DNA of 64,000 nt from Akkermansiaceae bacterium (GTDB taxonomy: Bacteria > Verrucomicrobiota > Verrucomicrobiia > Verrucomicrobiales > Akkermansiaceae): NCBI GenBank assembly GCA_018402445.1, contig JAGYIT010000007.1, positions 1 to 64,000 of the forward strand, in the 5' to 3' direction. Every line of letters begins with the position of its first letter. Positions within the stretch are counted from its first letter, which is position 1. Position numbers and translations under genes: made by a program. Under the pieces are notes generated by a model that saw only the letters and a list, made by a program, of their open reading frames with translations, searched no databases and was not told the DNA's origin. Below are positions 62,070 to 64,000 of this stretch, piece by piece.

Positions 62070-62726
62070 TCAGCCGAGATATTTCAGGATCGCCTCAGTC
62101 TTCGAGCGCACGTGCAGCTTCTCGTAAATTTTACGGATATGGAAACGTACGGTGAAAAAGCTGATTGAGAGTTGATCCGCGATCTCCTTGGCGATGTAGC
62201 CCTTCGCCAGCAACCCGAGGATTTCCTCTTCGCGTGGCGACAAGCACTCGCGTGACGAATTGCGCTCCGCCGGTTTACGGAACGACTCAACCACCAAGCG
62301 TGCGATCCCTCCGCTCATCGGTGCCCCCCCGTCCCGCACCAACTCGATGGCCTCGACGATTTCCTCGCGCGATGTCCGCTTCAGAAGATAGCCGCTCGCA
62401 CCGGCCTTCAAGGCCTCGAAAACATGCTCGCTGTCGCCAAACACCGTGAAAACCAGGACTTGTGTTTCAGGATTAGCCTCACGGACCGCCCGCGTGCACT
62501 CAATCCCGCTCATCCCGGGCAGCTGGATGTCCATCATCACCACATCAGGCCCGCACCCCGCTATCCCGGCCACCGCATCTTCTCCATTACAGAACTCTCC
62601 GGCCAACCGCAGGCTTGGCGTCTTCTCGATCACACGACACAACATCCTGCGGATCTCCGCGTCGTCTTCCACGACCGCCACGCCAATAATTCCAGTTTTC
62701 TCAGGCACGCATACATCCAACGCCAT
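62070..62726 (-). CDS. LuxR/NarL-type response regulator
   Basis: A 218-residue protein: receiver domain (GVAVVEDDAEIRRMLCRVIE, DVVMMDIQLPGMSGIECTRA with the phosphorylated Asp, VLVFTVFGDSEHVFEALKAG, SGYLLKRT) and a LuxR-type HTH (LSPREEEILGLLAKGYIAKE, then IADQLSISFFTVRFHIRKIY). Convergent to the propeller kinase with 13 bp between; the pairing is likely because NarL-type regulators are partners of HisKA_3 kinases. Confidence 0.92.
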   Translation of the reverse strand: MALDVCVPEKTGIIGVAVVEDDAEIRRMLCRVIEKTPSLRLAGEFCNGEDAVAGIAGCGPDVVMMDIQLPGMSGIECTRAVREANPETQVLVFTVFGDSEHVFEALKAGASGYLLKRTSREEIVEAIELVRDGGAPMSGGIARLVVESFRKPAERNSSRECLSPREEEILGLLAKGYIAKEIADQLSISFFTVRFHIRKIYEKLHVRSKTEAILKYLG

Positions 62727-62897
62727 CCATCATGCGGGGTCAACCGCAAGCCGCCTCACTTCCCGAAAACCGTTCATTTGTGCGGGTAGGCAGATGGCTA
62801 AAACGTGGCATCCTAAGCACCTATCAAGACCTCACGGTGCTCTCTGATACCCACTGGCAAATTCATAACCAAACCCAAACAACCAAACAAACGAAAT

Positions 62898-63636
62898 ATG
62901 AAATCCACTGCCCGAATCATCGCCCCCCTGCTGCTCTCCGCAGCTTTCGCCAATGCTGCTGTATACAACTTCGACCTCGCTCGAAATCGCGGGGGTGTCG
63001 TCTTCAACGCTTCTACCGACGATTCCAACCTCATTTTCAATACCGCAACCCCAGCCGGAACCAGCTCAATGACCTGGAACGTCGTCAATACCGGCACCGG
63101 CAACCTGAGCAACGCCACCGTATCCAGCTCCAACCTAGTCAGCTCTACAAACCTAGCATCATCGCTCGGGGTATCCATCGGTCTCGTGAATACTGATGGA
63201 TACTCCGACCAAACACCCAGTGATGGGGTCTGGACAAGCTACATGCAGACCGCTGCGCTCAACGGAGCGGGGCCTACCGTCACTATCAGTGGCTTTTCGT
63301 TGGGCGAGACGGTCAACCTCGTCCTCTACACCGGCAACGCCCGTTGGAGTGGCAACAATACCGGAGAGTTCACCTTCGGAGGCGTTACCAAAACCTACGC
63401 CGAGGCAGTCGCAAACAGTACCATGCCACTGACCGAAGGAGCCACCTACCTCCGATTTGACAATCTTGTCCCAGATACCAACGGCAACATCATCGGCACC
63501 TTCGGTGCCCTCGCCAGCGGTCAAGAAGGCTGCCGCTACTCTTGCTGGCCTTCAATTCGAGGTCATCCCCGAGCCCTCAAGCGCGCTGCTATCGGCACTT
63601 GGATTGCTCGCCCTGCTTCGCAGACGCCGTCCTTGA
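62898..63636 (+). pseudogene. PEP-CTERM surface protein, frameshifted at its 3' end
   Basis: Signal peptide (ARIIAPLLLSAAFANAA), then a Ser/Thr/Asn-rich body (SNLIFNTATPAGTSSMTWNV, AALNGAGPTVTISGFSLGET, NVLVLYTGNA-like strands) typical of exported sorted proteins. Near 63524 the frame shifts, and the next frame gives EVIPEPSSALLSALGLLALL followed by RRRRP and stop at 63636: a PEP-CTERM/exosortase signal with transmembrane helix and basic tail. As written the other frame continues past it to 63704 with nonsense. Confidence 0.8.
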
Positions 63637-63739
63637 TGCTTATCGAGAAACGCCCGCCCTCGTTCTGTGTAATTGAGGGTTGGGCTGTTTTTTGCGTTCC
63701 TTAATTTTCCCAGACTCCATGATAAGGACATCTCCTGCC

Positions 63740-64000
63740 ATGCAGCGCAACCGCGCGGGTTTCACTCTGGTCGAGCTGCTTGTGGTCATTGCAATCATCG
63801 CCGTCCTCGCTGCAATCACCTTTGCAGTTTCCACCAAACTTCGTGCGCGGGCCGAGTCGGTTAAGGCCTTCAGCAACATCCGCCAGAGCGGCATGATTCT
63901 GCTCAGCGACGCGCAGGAAAAAAACAATCGGCTCGAATTCTTCAGCGGTGGCAGCAGCGGTGGATTTGACATCCGCGCCTATAACATAGTCCGCAGCCAC
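63740..64000 (+). CDS. Pseudopilin, cut by the window end
   Basis: The first 87 codons of a type II secretion-like pseudopilin: MQRNRAGFTLVELLVVIAII, VLAAITFAVSTKLRARAESV, KAFSNIRQSGMILLSDAQEK. The gene continues past the window. It follows the PEP-CTERM gene on the same strand and resembles the gene at 870. Confidence 0.9.
   Translation, partial: MQRNRAGFTLVELLVVIAIIAVLAAITFAVSTKLRARAESVKAFSNIRQSGMILLSDAQEKNNRLEFFSGGSSGGFDIRAYNIVRSH

Overview
The window looks like a chromosomal piece of a GC-rich Verrucomicrobiota bacterium (Verrucomicrobiaceae-like; this is inferred, no marker search was run). Pointers are H-X9-DG pseudopilins with a GFTL(P/V)ELL leader at both ends, a PEP-CTERM protein, a secreted formylglycine-type sulfatase and a GH110-like beta-helix glycosidase, an L17 with an acidic tail, a PPi-type phosphofructokinase, an ORF6N protein, and many ACCGCAGAG-type intergenic elements.

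Layout. 0.9-6.8 kb: a carbohydrate cluster on the + strand (pseudopilin, GH110-like alpha-galactosidase, sulfatase joined to a second beta-helix domain). 6.8-18.8 kb: housekeeping genes (dGTPase, TPR protein, MATE pump, broken ClC channel, FKBP isomerase, PPi-PFK, photolyase, an AP2-like mini protein, rpoA-rplQ). 19-30.3 kb: small enzymes and lipoproteins, two thioredoxin-like proteins, a RAYT-type transposase, the tyrA-aroA-cmk/plsC cluster and a spermidine-synthase-like methyltransferase. 30.3-42.9 kb: rarA followed by what looks like a defence/addiction island: Type III-like Res, Fic, DNA methyltransferase, an MqsRA/SecB-like toxin-antitoxin-chaperone module and a RelE-UvrD fusion. The island is closed by a relic copy of the rarA 3' end. 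43-46.3 kb: two more toxin-antitoxin pairs around a secreted HDAC-like protein and a PHP phosphatase. 46.3-54.4 kb: thyA, folA, tRNA-Ser(GCT), sanA-like, lipid kinase, Maf, SMP-30, a shortened ALDH and an ABC-F ATPase. 54.6-59 kb: a sugar-oxidation set (RbsD/FucU, TIM-barrel isomerase, aldo/keto reductase, zinc ADH) with an ORF6N gene between. 59-62.7 kb: a propeller-type histidine kinase and a convergent LuxR-type regulator. 62.9-64 kb: a PEP-CTERM protein and a second pseudopilin cut by the window end.

Two themes run through the window. First, many conserved genes carry single-base frame breaks (sulfatase, ClC, Res three times, Mod three times, SMP-30, ADH, PEP-CTERM). The same protein family continues on both sides of each break, so these are either draft-quality indels or a burst of pseudogenisation; raw reads would decide. 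Second, small palindromic or inverted-repeat elements are everywhere: between genes, in front of the island genes, and in-frame inside at least three coding sequences (Mod, ORF6N, RAYT).
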